Source: Siccirubricoccus soli
Lineage (GTDB): Bacteria; Pseudomonadota; Alphaproteobacteria; Acetobacterales; Acetobacteraceae
NCBI RefSeq assembly: GCF_024178315.1
Contig: NZ_JAMZIK010000051.1
Location: 1 to 64,000, forward strand
Reading direction: 5' to 3'
Length of the DNA stretch: 64,000 bases
Translations under genes and position numbers: made by a program
In this document: in pieces, positions 10,165 to 19,097 of the stretch
Numbering within the stretch: the stretch's first letter is position 1
Layout of the letters: every line of letters starts with the position of its first letter
Notes under the pieces: generated by a model
The model's database searches: none
The model's input: only the letters and a program-made list of their open reading frames with translations
Told to the model about the DNA's origin: nothing

Positions 10165-11424
10165 ATGCGCGTGATCGTGCTCGGCAGCGGCGTGGTGGGG
10201 GTGACCAGCGCCTGGTTCCTGGCCAAGGCGGGGCATGAGGTGACGGTGCTGGACCGCCAGAAGGCGGCCGGCATGGAAACCAGCTTCGCCAATGCCGGCC
10301 AGGTCTCGCCCGGCTATTCCGCCCCCTGGGCGGGTCCCGGCATCCCCGTCAAGGCGCTGAAATGGCTGATGATGCGCTACCGCCCGCTGGTCATCTGGCC
10401 GCAGCTCGAACAGGGGCTCTATCGCTGGCTGGGCCAGATGCTGGCCAATTGCACCGCCGCTGCCTACGGCCTGAACAAGGGCCGCATGGTGCGCCTGGCG
10501 GAATACAGCCGCGACGTGCTGAAGGAGCTGCGGGCCGAGACCGGCATCGCCTATGACCAGCGCATGCAGGGCACGCTGCAGCTCTTCCGCACTCAGAAGC
10601 AGCTCGATGCGGTGGGCGAGGACACGGCGGTGCTCGACCAGTTCCAGGTGCCCTATGAGCTGCTGGATCCGGCGGGTTGCATCGGCGCCGAGCCGGCGCT
10701 GGGGCGCGTCGCCGACAAATTCGTCGGCGGGCTGCGCCTGCCGGGCGACGAGACGGGCGATGCGCATGTCTTCACCCAGCGCCTGGCCGCGCTGGCCGCG
10801 GCGGCCGGCGTCACCTTCCGCTATGGCGTGACGGTCCAGGGGCTCGAGACCGAGGCGGGCGAAGTGGTGGGCGTCGCCACCGATCAGGGCCGCTTCACCG
10901 CGGACCGCTATGTGGTGGCGATGGGCAGTTACTCGCCGGCGCTGCTGCGGCCGCTCGGCGTGCAGGTGCCGGTCTATCCGGTGAAGGGCTATTCCCTGAC
11001 CTTGCCCATCACCAAGGAAGAGGCGGCGCCGGTCTCGACCGTGATGGACGAGACCTACAAGGTGGCGATCACCCGCCTAGGCGACCGCATCCGCGTCGGC
11101 GGCACGGCGGAGCTGGCGGGCTTCTCCCTGAAGCTGCGCGCGCCGCGGCGGGAGACGCTGGCGCATTCCGTCGGCGACCTCTTCCCCGAGGGCGGCGACC
11201 TGGCGAAGGCGAGCTTCTGGACCGGCCTGCGCCCGATGACGCCGGACGGCACGCCGGTGGTGGGGCCGACGCGCTACCGGAACCTCTACCTGAACACCGG
11301 CCATGGCACGCTGGGCTGGACCATGGCCTGCGGCAGCGGGCGGCTGCTGGCGGATCTGCTGACCGGGCGGGCGCCGGAGATCGAGCACACCGATCTGGCA
11401 CTGGACCGCTACGCCTTCGCCTGA
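10165..11424 (+). CDS. dadA: D-amino-acid dehydrogenase
   Basis: An FAD-dependent DAO-family enzyme that oxidises D-amino acids (classically D-alanine) to 2-oxo acids and ammonia and passes electrons to the respiratory chain at the inner membrane. The 419-residue product starts [17 protein letters not shown], a dinucleotide-binding GxGxxG fold. It contains the DadA-typical segments [28 protein letters not shown], and a C-terminal [16 protein letters not shown] with [21 protein letters not shown] 5 nt before the ATG at 10165 favours this start over one four codons upstream. The divergent Lrp-type gene is the expected regulator. Confidence 0.95.
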   Translation: MRVIVLGSGVVGVTSAWFLAKAGHEVTVLDRQKAAGMETSFANAGQVSPGYSAPWAGPGIPVKALKWLMMRYRPLVIWPQLEQGLYRWLGQMLANCTAAAYGLNKGRMVRLAEYSRDVLKELRAETGIAYDQRMQGTLQLFRTQKQLDAVGEDTAVLDQFQVPYELLDPAGCIGAEPALGRVADKFVGGLRLPGDETGDAHVFTQRLAALAAAAGVTFRYGVTVQGLETEAGEVVGVATDQGRFTADRYVVAMGSYSPALLRPLGVQVPVYPVKGYSLTLPITKEEAAPVSTVMDETYKVAITRLGDRIRVGGTAELAGFSLKLRAPRRETLAHSVGDLFPEGGDLAKASFWTGLRPMTPDGTPVVGPTRYRNLYLNTGHGTLGWTMACGSGRLLADLLTGRAPEIEHTDLALDRYAFA

Positions 11425-11653
11425 ACGCCAGCCCCGGATAGCCAGGCGGCGCTGCCGCAATCCGCAGCGCCGGGGTTGAGTGGTCCGCAGGGGCGCCCCG
11501 GTGCGGCGGGGCGCCCGAGACAGAGGCCATCCGGCAGCCGAATTCCATTGCCGCGCGAGCCGTGGCGGGCCGAGCAGGCCCAGGCCGCCCGGGCTCTCCG
11601 GGATGCTGGCTTAAGGCTCCCTGAGGCCAAGCGGGCGGCACTGGCGGGCGGCC

Positions 11654-12290
11654 ATGCAGATCGACACAATCGACCCCAGGATGGCGGCGATGATCGTCGT
11701 CGACATGCAGAACGACTTCGTCGCCGAAGGCGCTCCCATGGAAACCCCGGCGGCACGGGCCATGGTCCCGCGGCTGGCGAGGCGCTGCGGATCTGCCGCG
11801 ACCGCGGCATCAGGGTCATCTGTACGGCCCATGGGTACCGGCGCGACGGCTGCGACACGGGGTTGTCCAAGATGCACCCGCCGATCGCCAGCCGCGCCGC
11901 GCTGGTGGCCGACACGCCGGGCATCGAGATCTACCCGGACCTCGCGCCGCAACCGAACGAGCATGTCATCAAGAAGCGCCGCTACAGCGGCTTCGTCGGC
12001 ACCGACCTCGACGTCATCCTGCGGGAATGGGGCACCGAGACGGTGATCATCTCTGGCACCGCGACGGAGAATTGCTGCCACGCCACGGGCCGGGATGCGA
12101 TGTTCCGCAACTACCGGGTGGTGTTCCTGTCCGATGCCACCGCGACCTACGACTACCCGGACCGGGGCTTCGGGCCGATGCCCAACGCCGAGGTGCATCG
12201 CGCGACGCTGATCATCCTGGCGGCCTCCACCGCCCGTGTCATGCCGGTGGCGGAGATGGCGCGGCGCTTCGCCGATGGCGCAGGCGAGGC
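11654..12290 (+). pseudogene. Isochorismatase-like cysteine hydrolase, broken by a frameshift
   Basis: The reading frame starting at 11654 encodes the N-terminus of an isochorismatase-fold hydrolase, with MIVVDMQNDFV carrying the catalytic Asp. It loses similarity after MVPRLA near 11778. The remainder continues in the next frame with EALRICRDRGIRVI, then a Lys-containing IKKRRYSGFVGTDLD and the nucleophile region ATENCCHATGRDA. All three catalytic residues (Asp, Lys, Cys) are therefore present, but in two frames, as if one base were missing near 11778-11780. The second frame has no stop at the expected family length and runs on past 12290, so a second lesion is possible. The nearest relatives are RutB/N-carbamoylsarcosine amidohydrolase-like enzymes. 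A sequencing error is the main alternative to a true pseudogene. Confidence 0.75.
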
Positions 12291-12556
12291 GCGGGCGGCG
12301 GAGCAGGCGAAGCGCCCGGCCCCGGCATCGGGCCTCGACGCTGCCGGCAGGCCCGGTGGCGGCTTTGAGCGGTGGCCGTCCACCTCCATCGCACAGGCGG
12401 GGACAGCCGCCGTGACCAGACCCGGCTTGACGCCCGGCCGCGCCCGGACCCAGGCTTCGCATCCGCAGCATCAAGGGGCGGACATGCAGCGATGGGGCGG
12501 CACCACGCGTCGCCATCCACGCCATGCCCAGCCCGCGAGCCCCAGGGGAGAACGCC

Positions 12557-13552
12557 ATGGAATACCGCATGCTCGGCCGCAGCGGCATCAAGGTCAGCCG
12601 CTACTGCCTCGGCACCATGATGTTCGGCGGCCCGACCGATGCCGCGGAGAGCCAGCGCCTCATCGCCCGTGCGGCGGAGGCGGGGATCAACTTCCTCGAC
12701 ACCGCGGATGGCTACAATGGCGGGACGTCGGAGGAGGTGGTGGGCGCCGCCATCGCCGGCAACCGCCATGCCTGGGTGCTGGCGACCAAGATCGCCAACC
12801 GGGTGGGGAAGGGGCCGAACGAAGGCGGCCTCTCCCGCAAATGGGTGATCCAGGGGACGGAAGCCTGCCTGAAGCGCCTCGGCACCGATTTCATCGACGT
12901 GCTCTATCTGCATAAGGAGGACCATGCGACGCCGCTGGAAACCACGGTGCGGGCCCTGGCGGAGCTGGTGCATGCGGGGAAGGTCCGGCATTTCGGCGTC
13001 TCCAACTACCGCTCCTGGCGCATCGCCGAGATCTGCCGGCTCTGCGACCAGATGGGCATCGACCGGCCGGTGGTCTCCCAGCCCTACTACAACCTGATGA
13101 ACCGCCAGCCGGAGGTCGAGCAGCTTCCCGCCGCCGCCTATTATGGGCTCGCGGTGTTCCCCTATTCGCCGCTGGCCCGCGGCGTGCTGACGGCGAAGTA
13201 CCGGCCGGGCGAGACGCCGGAGCCCGGCAGCCGCGCCGCCCGCCAGGACAGGCGGATGCTGGAGACGGAGCTGCGGCCGGAATCACTGGAGATCGCGCAA
13301 CGTCTTCGGGCGCATGCCGAGGCGCGGGGGACGAGCGCGGCGCATTTCGCCATCCAATGGGTGTTGGCCAACCGCCACGTCACCGGCGCCGTGCTGGGGC
13401 CGCGGACCATGGCGCATCTGGAGGATTACCTGGCGGCGCTGAGCTTCCGCCTCTCGCCGGAGGATGAGGCGCTGGTGGACCGGCTGGTGGCGCCGGGGCA
13501 TCCCAGCACGCCGGGCTACAATGACCCGCAATACCCGATCGAGGGGAGGTAG
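12557..13552 (+). CDS. Aldo/keto reductase
   Basis: A 331-residue NADPH-dependent aldo/keto reductase with a TIM barrel, of the KAB/YghZ/Tas-like branch that starts MEYRMLGRSGIKVS. The catalytic tetrad can be traced: Asp and Tyr in FLDTADGYNGG, Lys in VLATKI, His in LYLHKEDH. The cofactor-binding end is GAVLGPRTMAHLEDYL. AGGGGAG precedes the ATG. The start lies about 270 bp after the last recognisable part of the broken isochorismatase-like gene and is followed by a family H hairpin module. The physiological substrate is unknown. Confidence 0.93.
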   Translation: MEYRMLGRSGIKVSRYCLGTMMFGGPTDAAESQRLIARAAEAGINFLDTADGYNGGTSEEVVGAAIAGNRHAWVLATKIANRVGKGPNEGGLSRKWVIQGTEACLKRLGTDFIDVLYLHKEDHATPLETTVRALAELVHAGKVRHFGVSNYRSWRIAEICRLCDQMGIDRPVVSQPYYNLMNRQPEVEQLPAAAYYGLAVFPYSPLARGVLTAKYRPGETPEPGSRAARQDRRMLETELRPESLEIAQRLRAHAEARGTSAAHFAIQWVLANRHVTGAVLGPRTMAHLEDYLAALSFRLSPEDEALVDRLVAPGHPSTPGYNDPQYPIEGR

Positions 13553-13599
13553 GCCGAGCGGAGCGTCGCGGCAGTGCCGTGGCTCTCGCACCCACCCCA

Positions 13600-13621
13600 C
13601 CAAAGGCCGAAGGGCCTTTGG
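13600..13621. repeat. Family H hairpin CCAAAGGCC-GAAG-GGCCTTTGG
   Basis: A perfect 9-bp stem with a GAAG loop, 48 nt after the aldo/keto reductase stop and about 100 nt before the convergent lipB stop. The same hairpin occurs at 28162-28183 and 59088-59109, and with one or two compensated changes elsewhere. It is followed by GGCGGTTCAGCCGG, a second motif shared by several of these modules. It may act as a bidirectional terminator. Confidence 0.65.
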
Positions 13622-13723
13622 AAGGCATGGGTAAGGACGCGGCGGTTCAGCCGGCCGCCTCGACCGAGCCGGTGAAGCAGGGTGCAGCGCAAGTCGGGGC
13701 GGTGAGGGAGCAGCGCCGCTCCC

Positions 13724-14374
13724 TCAACCGAACACCTCGGTCCAGGCGGCCATCAGCGCAGCATCCGCCTCCTCCATCGTCGCCGGGATGCCCAGCCGGT
13801 GCAGCGAGGTGACGCCATACTGGCTGATGCCGCAGGGCACGATGCCGCCGAAATGCGTGAGGTCCGGGTCCACGTTCAGCGCAATGCCGTGCCAGGTCAC
13901 CCAGCGGGTGACGCGCACGCCGATGGCGCCGATCTTGTCCTCCGTCCCTCGCGCCTTATCCACCACCCAGATGCCGACGCGGCCTTCCCGCCGCTCCCCC
14001 TTCACGTTGAAGCGGTCGAGCGCCCGGATCACCCATTCCTCCAGATTGTGGACATAGGCCCGCACGTCGCGGCCGCGCCGGGTGAGGTCCAGCATCACAT
14101 AGGCGGTGCGCTGGCCGGGCCCGTGATAGGTCCATTGCCCGCCGCGCCCGGCCTTGAAGACCGGAAAGCGCGGATCGAGCAGCCCTTCCGCCGCGGCGGA
14201 GGTGCCGGCGGTGTAGGTGGGCGGGTGCTCCACCAGCCAGACCAGCTCCTCCGCCGTGCCGGCGTGGATGCCCGCCACCTGGGCTTCCATGGTGGCGAGG
14301 GCTTCGGGATAGGGGGTCAGCCCCTCGGCGATGCGCCAAAGGGGCGTGGGGGCAGTTGATCGGGGCAAGGTCAT
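13724..14374 (-). CDS. lipB: Octanoyltransferase (lipoyl(octanoyl) transferase)
   Basis: LipB moves the octanoyl group from acyl carrier protein to lipoyl domains, the first step of lipoate assembly. The 216-residue protein has the family motifs: [11 protein letters not shown], the [12 protein letters not shown] block (usually RGGQVTYHGPGQ), the catalytic Lys in KIGAIGVRV, and the catalytic Cys in GGIVPCGI. The spacing and total length fit the family. The ATG at 14374 is 29 nt from the divergent tRNA-Leu gene. No lipA is present nearby. Confidence 0.96.
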   Translation of the reverse strand: MTLPRSTAPTPLWRIAEGLTPYPEALATMEAQVAGIHAGTAEELVWLVEHPPTYTAGTSAAAEGLLDPRFPVFKAGRGGQWTYHGPGQRTAYVMLDLTRRGRDVRAYVHNLEEWVIRALDRFNVKGERREGRVGIWVVDKARGTEDKIGAIGVRVTRWVTWHGIALNVDPDLTHFGGIVPCGISQYGVTSLHRLGIPATMEEADAALMAAWTEVFG

Positions 14375-14403
14375 CGTCTATAGGCGCGCCTCCTACCCGG
14401 TTC

Positions 14404-14489
14404 GCGGTCGTGGCGGAATGGTAGACGCGCCAGCTTGAGGTGCTGGTGGGGGAAACCCCGTGGAAGTTCGAATCTTCTCGACCGCACCA
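14404..14489 (+). tRNA. tRNA-Leu (GAG anticodon)
   Basis: The 86-nt gene folds as a class II tRNA. The acceptor GCGGTCG pairs with CGACCGC at 14479-14485, followed by ACCA, so CCA is encoded. The anticodon stem CCAGC/GCTGG encloses the loop TTGAGGT with anticodon GAG at 14437-14439. There is a long variable arm (GGGGGAAACCCC region) and a T-arm with GTTCGAATC. It reads CUC/CUU leucine codons. No attachment-site duplication or integrase is seen nearby. Confidence 0.96.
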
Positions 14490-14716
14490 TTTCTCTCCGC
14501 ATGCCGCCGCCCGCCAGCCCGGCACGCCGGCGCGATGCCCTTCGGCCCAGCCATGTCATTCTCCGGGGCCCTGGCGGCAGGTCAGGCATCAGACATAGGC
14601 GGCAGCCCCGCCCGGCACCAGGGCCGGCGCGGCCCGCCATCCCAGCGCCGGATTGGCCGCAAGCCGCGGCCTCTCCCACTCTGTCGCCCCCGATGGCCGC
14701 GGTCGAAAGGAACGGG

Positions 14717-16294
14717 ATGAAAGCCCTGATTGCGACCTCAGCCCTCGCGCAGCTCGCCGGCTCGGAACTGGTTGCCCTCGAATTGCTGGAATGCCTGCGG
14801 GAGCATGGCGTGGCGTGCGACCTGACGGCGCATGTCCACGGCTCGCCGATGCGGGAGGTGGCGCAGGAAGCCGGCGCGCATATCCTGCCCCATCCTGGCC
14901 GGGTCCGCCTGTTCGACTACGACATCGCCTGGCTGCAGACCCAGGTCGCCCCAACCCTGGACCTGACGATCGACGAGCATTCCCGGCCACGGACGCTCTG
15001 CCTCTTCGCCCATCTGGACCTGAAATTCGTCCTCGCCGGGCCGGGGATGCTGGAGGACCTGATCGCCGACCACTTCATGTACTGCTCGCCGGAAGCGGCA
15101 GCGCATTTCACCGGGCTCGGCCTCGACGCCGAGCGGGCCTGGGTCTTCCACAACGCCGCGCCCTCCCGCTTCGCCGGGGAGGCGAGGGCAGGGGAGGTGC
15201 TGCGGCACCTCACCATCATCTCCAACCACGCGCCGCCGGAGCTGCTGGACGCCGCCGGGCTGCTGCGCGAGGCCGGGGTGGAGGTGGTCCATTACGGCGC
15301 CGAAGGCGGCATCGAGAACATCCGGATGGCGCCCGAGCACTTCGCCCGGACTGATGCGGTCGTCACCATCGGCAAGAGCGTGCAGTACAGCCTGCTCGCC
15401 CGCCGCCCCGTCTATGTCTACGACCATCTGGGCGGCCCGGGATGGCTGCTCGAGGCGAATTTCACCGCCTGCGCCCAGGCCAATTTCTCGGGCCGGTGCT
15501 GCGGCCGCAAGCTCGGCGCAGCGGAGATTGCGGCGGAGCTGCTCGGCGGCTTCCGGCCCGCCCGCCGCGCGGCGCAGGCCTGGCCGGAGACGCTGCTGCA
15601 GACCTACCGGCTGGAGCCCTATGTGCGGCAGATCCTGGAGCGAAGCGCGAACGCCAAGCCCGCCGCCGCCGTCGCCGCCCTCATGGCGGTCCATCGCCAC
15701 GCCCTCGAGCGCGAGCGGCAGCTTGCCGTCGCCGCCTATCACTACCTGCAGTCCCGCGAATACCTGCGAGGGGAAAGGCTCAGGCTGATCCGTGAGCTGG
15801 AACTGCTCAAGGCGCGGGACGGGACGCTGCCCCTGCCATTCCCATCCAACCGCACGCCGGGCCTCACCACGAGCCGGGAGGAATTCGCCCATGGCGTGGT
15901 CCGGCTGGAGAACGGCAATGGCTGGTCGCGGCTGATCGAGGGCGACCGGTACCGGCTGCATGCCGCGCGCCCCGGCGCCCAGCCAGCCGAGCTCCGCTGG
16001 GAGCTGCGCGGCGTCAGGCGCAGCCTTGCCGTCGAATGCCTGGCCGGCATCGCGGTCCCCGACTGCGCCCGGCTTTTCCTCGAGCTCCGGGTCCTGCTGG
16101 GCGGCGAGGTTTTCAGCGCGGCCGCCACGCAACTCGGGGACGGCATCGGAAGCTCCTTCCTGAAGATCCATATCCCTGAGCCTGGGGAGGCGGAGGTCGC
16201 GATCATTCTTCAGGCCGTCGCCGCCCGGCCGCTGACGGGGAAGGAAAGGGCGGTGGTGGATCTGCAGCCGTTACAGGCCGTGCCTCTGTCCTAA
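14717..16294 (+). CDS. Uncharacterised GT-B-like protein
   Basis: A 525-residue protein I do not recognise as a named family. The start MKALIATSALAQLAGSELVALELLECLREHGVA resembles the first strand and helix of GT-B glycosyltransferases. A middle part with HNAAPSRF, then LTIISNH and VHYGAEGG, looks like the second Rossmann domain. The stretch YSLLARRPVYVYDHLGGPGWL resembles the donor-side region of such enzymes. After about residue 360 comes an Arg/Glu-rich helical segment and a C-terminal beta-rich domain of about 150 residues. A sugar-transferase or related role is an inference. The ATG at 14717 has AAAGGA upstream; longer starts would run into the tRNA. It is not in an operon. Confidence 0.6.
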   Translation: MKALIATSALAQLAGSELVALELLECLREHGVACDLTAHVHGSPMREVAQEAGAHILPHPGRVRLFDYDIAWLQTQVAPTLDLTIDEHSRPRTLCLFAHLDLKFVLAGPGMLEDLIADHFMYCSPEAAAHFTGLGLDAERAWVFHNAAPSRFAGEARAGEVLRHLTIISNHAPPELLDAAGLLREAGVEVVHYGAEGGIENIRMAPEHFARTDAVVTIGKSVQYSLLARRPVYVYDHLGGPGWLLEANFTACAQANFSGRCCGRKLGAAEIAAELLGGFRPARRAAQAWPETLLQTYRLEPYVRQILERSANAKPAAAVAALMAVHRHALERERQLAVAAYHYLQSREYLRGERLRLIRELELLKARDGTLPLPFPSNRTPGLTTSREEFAHGVVRLENGNGWSRLIEGDRYRLHAARPGAQPAELRWELRGVRRSLAVECLAGIAVPDCARLFLELRVLLGGEVFSAAATQLGDGIGSSFLKIHIPEPGEAEVAIILQAVAARPLTGKERAVVDLQPLQAVPLS

Positions 16295-16400
16295 AGCCGG
16301 TTGGATGGGAGGCGGCGCCGCCCTGGGCTAGGGCCTGTTAGCGAATGGGCCTCGGGTCGGTCTGGCGGGTCTTTTTCGCCTTGGGGGCGTCGGTCGGCTT

Positions 16401-16421
16401 GCCAAGGCAACCAGCCTTGGC
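16401..16421. repeat. Hairpin GCCAAGG-(7)-CCTTGGC downstream of the GT-B-like gene
   Basis: A perfect 7-bp stem with a 7-nt loop, about 105 nt after the gene's stop in the 468-bp gene-free stretch 16295-16762. It could be a transcription terminator, but no T-run follows. A T-run (TCTTTTT) does lie about 25 nt upstream, at 16370-16376. Confidence 0.4.
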
Positions 16422-16499
16422 TGCGCCGCCCTCCTGCCCAGCACAAAAATCCCTCGCCTGCCCCCCGCCTCGCCCAGTCCCTAATAGGCCTAAAGCAAT

Positions 16500-16742
16500 A
16501 TCCGACCAGGGGGAGCCACCTGACTGGATATGCTCCAGAAAATACAATATCCGAAGCGGCTTATCTCCGACCTGATGGCTCACGGCGCGATCCATCAGGT
16601 CGGGGGCTGCTCCAGAGCGGGCCTCCGATCAGGCGGAATCGCCTGGCGGGATGCCCCGCTTCAGAAAGTGAAGTATCTGGAGCAGCCTGCCCCTGACCTG
16701 GCGGCTCGCGACGTGATCCATGCGATCGGGGCTGCTCCAGTG
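16500..16742. repeat. Copies 2 and 3 of the dispersed ~90-nt intergenic repeat, in tandem
   Basis: Two diverged units lie head to tail in front of the malic enzyme gene. The first (about 16505-16617) contains GGATATGCTCCAG, AAATACAATATCC and GCGGCTTATCTCCGACC, and ends GGGGCTGCTCCAG. The second (about 16630-16740) contains GGAATCGCC, CTTCAGAAAGTGAAGTATC and CCTGACCTGGCGGCTCGCG, and ends GGGGCTGCTCCAG. Both share ATCCAT near their ends. Copy 1 at about 6.2 kb matches both blockwise. No reading frame fits. They fill most of the gap 16295-16762. Confidence 0.6.
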
Positions 16743-16762
16743 TCTCCGCCGGAGGTGACTGC

Positions 16763-19048
16763 ATGGACGAGGATTTCCGCCGCGCTGCACTCGACTACCA
16801 CCGCTTCCCGCGGCCGGGGAAGCTGGCGATCGAGCCGACCAAGCGCATGGCCACCCAGCGCGACTTGGCCCTCGCCTACTCCCCCGGAGTCGCCGCCGCC
16901 TGCGAGGAAATCGCCGCCAACCCGGATGCCGCCTGGGACTACACCGCGCGCGGCAATGTCGTCGCCGTCATCTCCAACGGCACCGCCGTGCTCGGCCTCG
17001 GCGCCATCGGCGCGCTGGCCGGCAAGCCGGTGATGGAGGGCAAGGCGGTCCTCTTCAAGAAATTCGCTGGCATCGATTCCATCGACATCGAGGTGGAGGA
17101 GCGCGACCCGCAGAAGCTCATCGAGGTCATCGCCGCCCTCGAACCCTCCTTCGGCGCCATCAACCTCGAGGACATCAAGGCCCCCGAATGCTTCGAGGTC
17201 GAGCGGGTGCTGCGGGAGCGCATGCGGATCCCGGTCTTCCATGACGACCAGCACGGCACCGCCATCATCGTCGCCGCCGCGGTCCGCAACGGCCTCGTCC
17301 TCCAGGGCAAGCGGATCGAGGAGGTGAAGCTGGTGAACACCGGCGGCGGCGCCGCGGCGCTCGCCTGCCTCGACCTGCTGGTGGAGATGGGGCTGCGGCG
17401 AGAGAACGTCACGGTCTGCGACATCAACGGCGTCGTCCATACCGGGCGCAACGACCTCGATCCCTACAAGGCGAAGTACGCCAGGGAGACGGCGGCACGG
17501 ACTCTGGAGGAGGTGCTGGAGGGCGCCGATATCTTCCTCGGCCTCTCCGCCCCGCGGGTGCTGAAGCCGGAATGGCTGGGCAAGCTGGCGCCGAAGCCGC
17601 TGGTCCTCGCCCTGGCGAATCCGGAACCGGAGATCCTGCCGGAAGCCGTGCGCGCGGCGCGGCCGGATGCGATCGTCGCCACCGGCCGCAGCGACTACCC
17701 GAACCAGGTCAACAACGTCCTCTGCTTCCCCTTCATCTTCCGCGGCGCCCTTGATGTCGGCGCGACGGCGATCAACGAGGCGATGAAGGTGGCGGCCGCC
17801 GACGCCATCGCGGCGCTCGCCCGCGTCGAGGCGAGCGAGGTGGTGGCGGCGGCCTATGGCGGCCATGCCCCGGTCTTCGGCCCGGACTACATCATCCCCC
17901 GCGCCTTCGACCCGCGGCTGATCCTCGAGATCGCGCCGGCCGTGGCGCGCGCCGCCATGGAGACCGGAGTCGCCCGCCGCCCCATCGCCGATTTCGCCGC
18001 CTACCGGCGGGAGCTAGAGCGCTTCGTCTTCCGCTCCGGCTACCTGATGCGGCCGATGTTCGAGGCCGGCCGCCAGGCCCCCCGTCGGGTCGCCTATGCC
18101 GAAGGCGAGGATGAGCGGACGCTGCGCGCCGTGCAGACCGTGCTCGATGAGGGGATCGCCGAGCCGGTGCTGATCGGGCGGCGGGAGGTGATCGAGGCCC
18201 GCGCCCGGGCCATGGGGCTGCGCATGGATTTCTCCCAGTCGGTCGAGATCCTCGACCCCAATCTTGATCGCGCGGTGTTCGAGCCGCTGATCAGCCTCTA
18301 CCAGAAAAAAGTTGCCCGCCGCGGCGTGCCGCCGGAGGCGGCGGCGCGGCGCGTCGGCACCCGCGCGGCCGTCACCGCCGCCGTCCTGCTGGAGGCCGGG
18401 CTGGTCGATGCCGCGCTGGTCGGCGGCAGCGGCAATTGGATGCGGCAATGGCACTACGCCTATGACGTGATCGGCAAGCGGGAGGATGCGGGGCGGGTCT
18501 ATGCGCTCTCGGCCGTCATCATCCCCACCGGCACGCTGTTCTTCGTGGATACCCATCTGCTGGTGGAGCCCAGCGCGGAGCAGATTGCCGAGATGACGCT
18601 GCTGGCGGCCGAGCAGGTGCATGCCTTCGGCATCACGCCCAAGGTCGCCCTGCTCAGCCATTCCTCCTTCGGCGCCTCCCACGCCCCGACGGCGCGCACC
18701 ATGCGGGCGGCGCTGGGGCTGATCCGCGAACGGGCGCCGGGGCTGGAGGTGGATGGCGAGATGCATGCGGATGCCGCGCTGGTGCCGGCGATCCGCGCCC
18801 GGGCGGTGCCGGAGAGCACCCTGAGCGACACCGCCAACCTGCTGGTCTTCCCCAACCTCGACAGCGCCAATATCAGCTTCAACCTGCTGAAGGCGGCGGC
18901 AGACGGGCTGCAGGTGGGGCCGATCCTGCTCGGGATGCGCAAGCCGATCCATGTGCTGGTGCCGAGCGTGACGGCGCGCGGCATCGTCAACCTGACGGCG
19001 GTGGCGGTGCACCAGGCGAATGCGCTGCGGGAGGAGTGGGCGGGCTGA
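16763..19048 (+). CDS. maeB: NADP-dependent malic enzyme with phosphotransacetylase-like domain
   Basis: This enzyme decarboxylates malate to pyruvate with NADP+ and supplies NADPH and pyruvate. The 761-residue length matches the MaeB class. The malic-enzyme N-terminal domain (about 15-155) has YSPGVAAACEEIA and VFHDDQHGTAIIVAAA. The NAD(P)-binding domain (about 160-400) has VNTGGGAAALACL and ALANPEPEI. The C-terminal phosphate-acetyltransferase-like domain (about 430-755) contains AEGEDERTLRAVQ and LVFPNLDSANISFNLLK. The latter domain is regulatory (acetyl-CoA sensing) in studied homologues. A clear GGAGGTGA site precedes the ATG. The DUF1028 gene follows 49 nt after the stop. Confidence 0.96.
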   Translation: MDEDFRRAALDYHRFPRPGKLAIEPTKRMATQRDLALAYSPGVAAACEEIAANPDAAWDYTARGNVVAVISNGTAVLGLGAIGALAGKPVMEGKAVLFKKFAGIDSIDIEVEERDPQKLIEVIAALEPSFGAINLEDIKAPECFEVERVLRERMRIPVFHDDQHGTAIIVAAAVRNGLVLQGKRIEEVKLVNTGGGAAALACLDLLVEMGLRRENVTVCDINGVVHTGRNDLDPYKAKYARETAARTLEEVLEGADIFLGLSAPRVLKPEWLGKLAPKPLVLALANPEPEILPEAVRAARPDAIVATGRSDYPNQVNNVLCFPFIFRGALDVGATAINEAMKVAAADAIAALARVEASEVVAAAYGGHAPVFGPDYIIPRAFDPRLILEIAPAVARAAMETGVARRPIADFAAYRRELERFVFRSGYLMRPMFEAGRQAPRRVAYAEGEDERTLRAVQTVLDEGIAEPVLIGRREVIEARARAMGLRMDFSQSVEILDPNLDRAVFEPLISLYQKKVARRGVPPEAAARRVGTRAAVTAAVLLEAGLVDAALVGGSGNWMRQWHYAYDVIGKREDAGRVYALSAVIIPTGTLFFVDTHLLVEPSAEQIAEMTLLAAEQVHAFGITPKVALLSHSSFGASHAPTARTMRAALGLIRERAPGLEVDGEMHADAALVPAIRARAVPESTLSDTANLLVFPNLDSANISFNLLKAAADGLQVGPILLGMRKPIHVLVPSVTARGIVNLTAVAVHQANALREEWAG

Positions 19049-19097
19049 CCGCCCTCGCGGTCCGGGCGATGATGCGGGGACAAGGGGGAACCGTGCC

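Noticed and set aside
14404-14720. Genomic-island insertion at tRNA-Leu
   Set aside because: No integrase and no duplicated tRNA 3' end is visible downstream; the GT-B-like gene has host-like composition.
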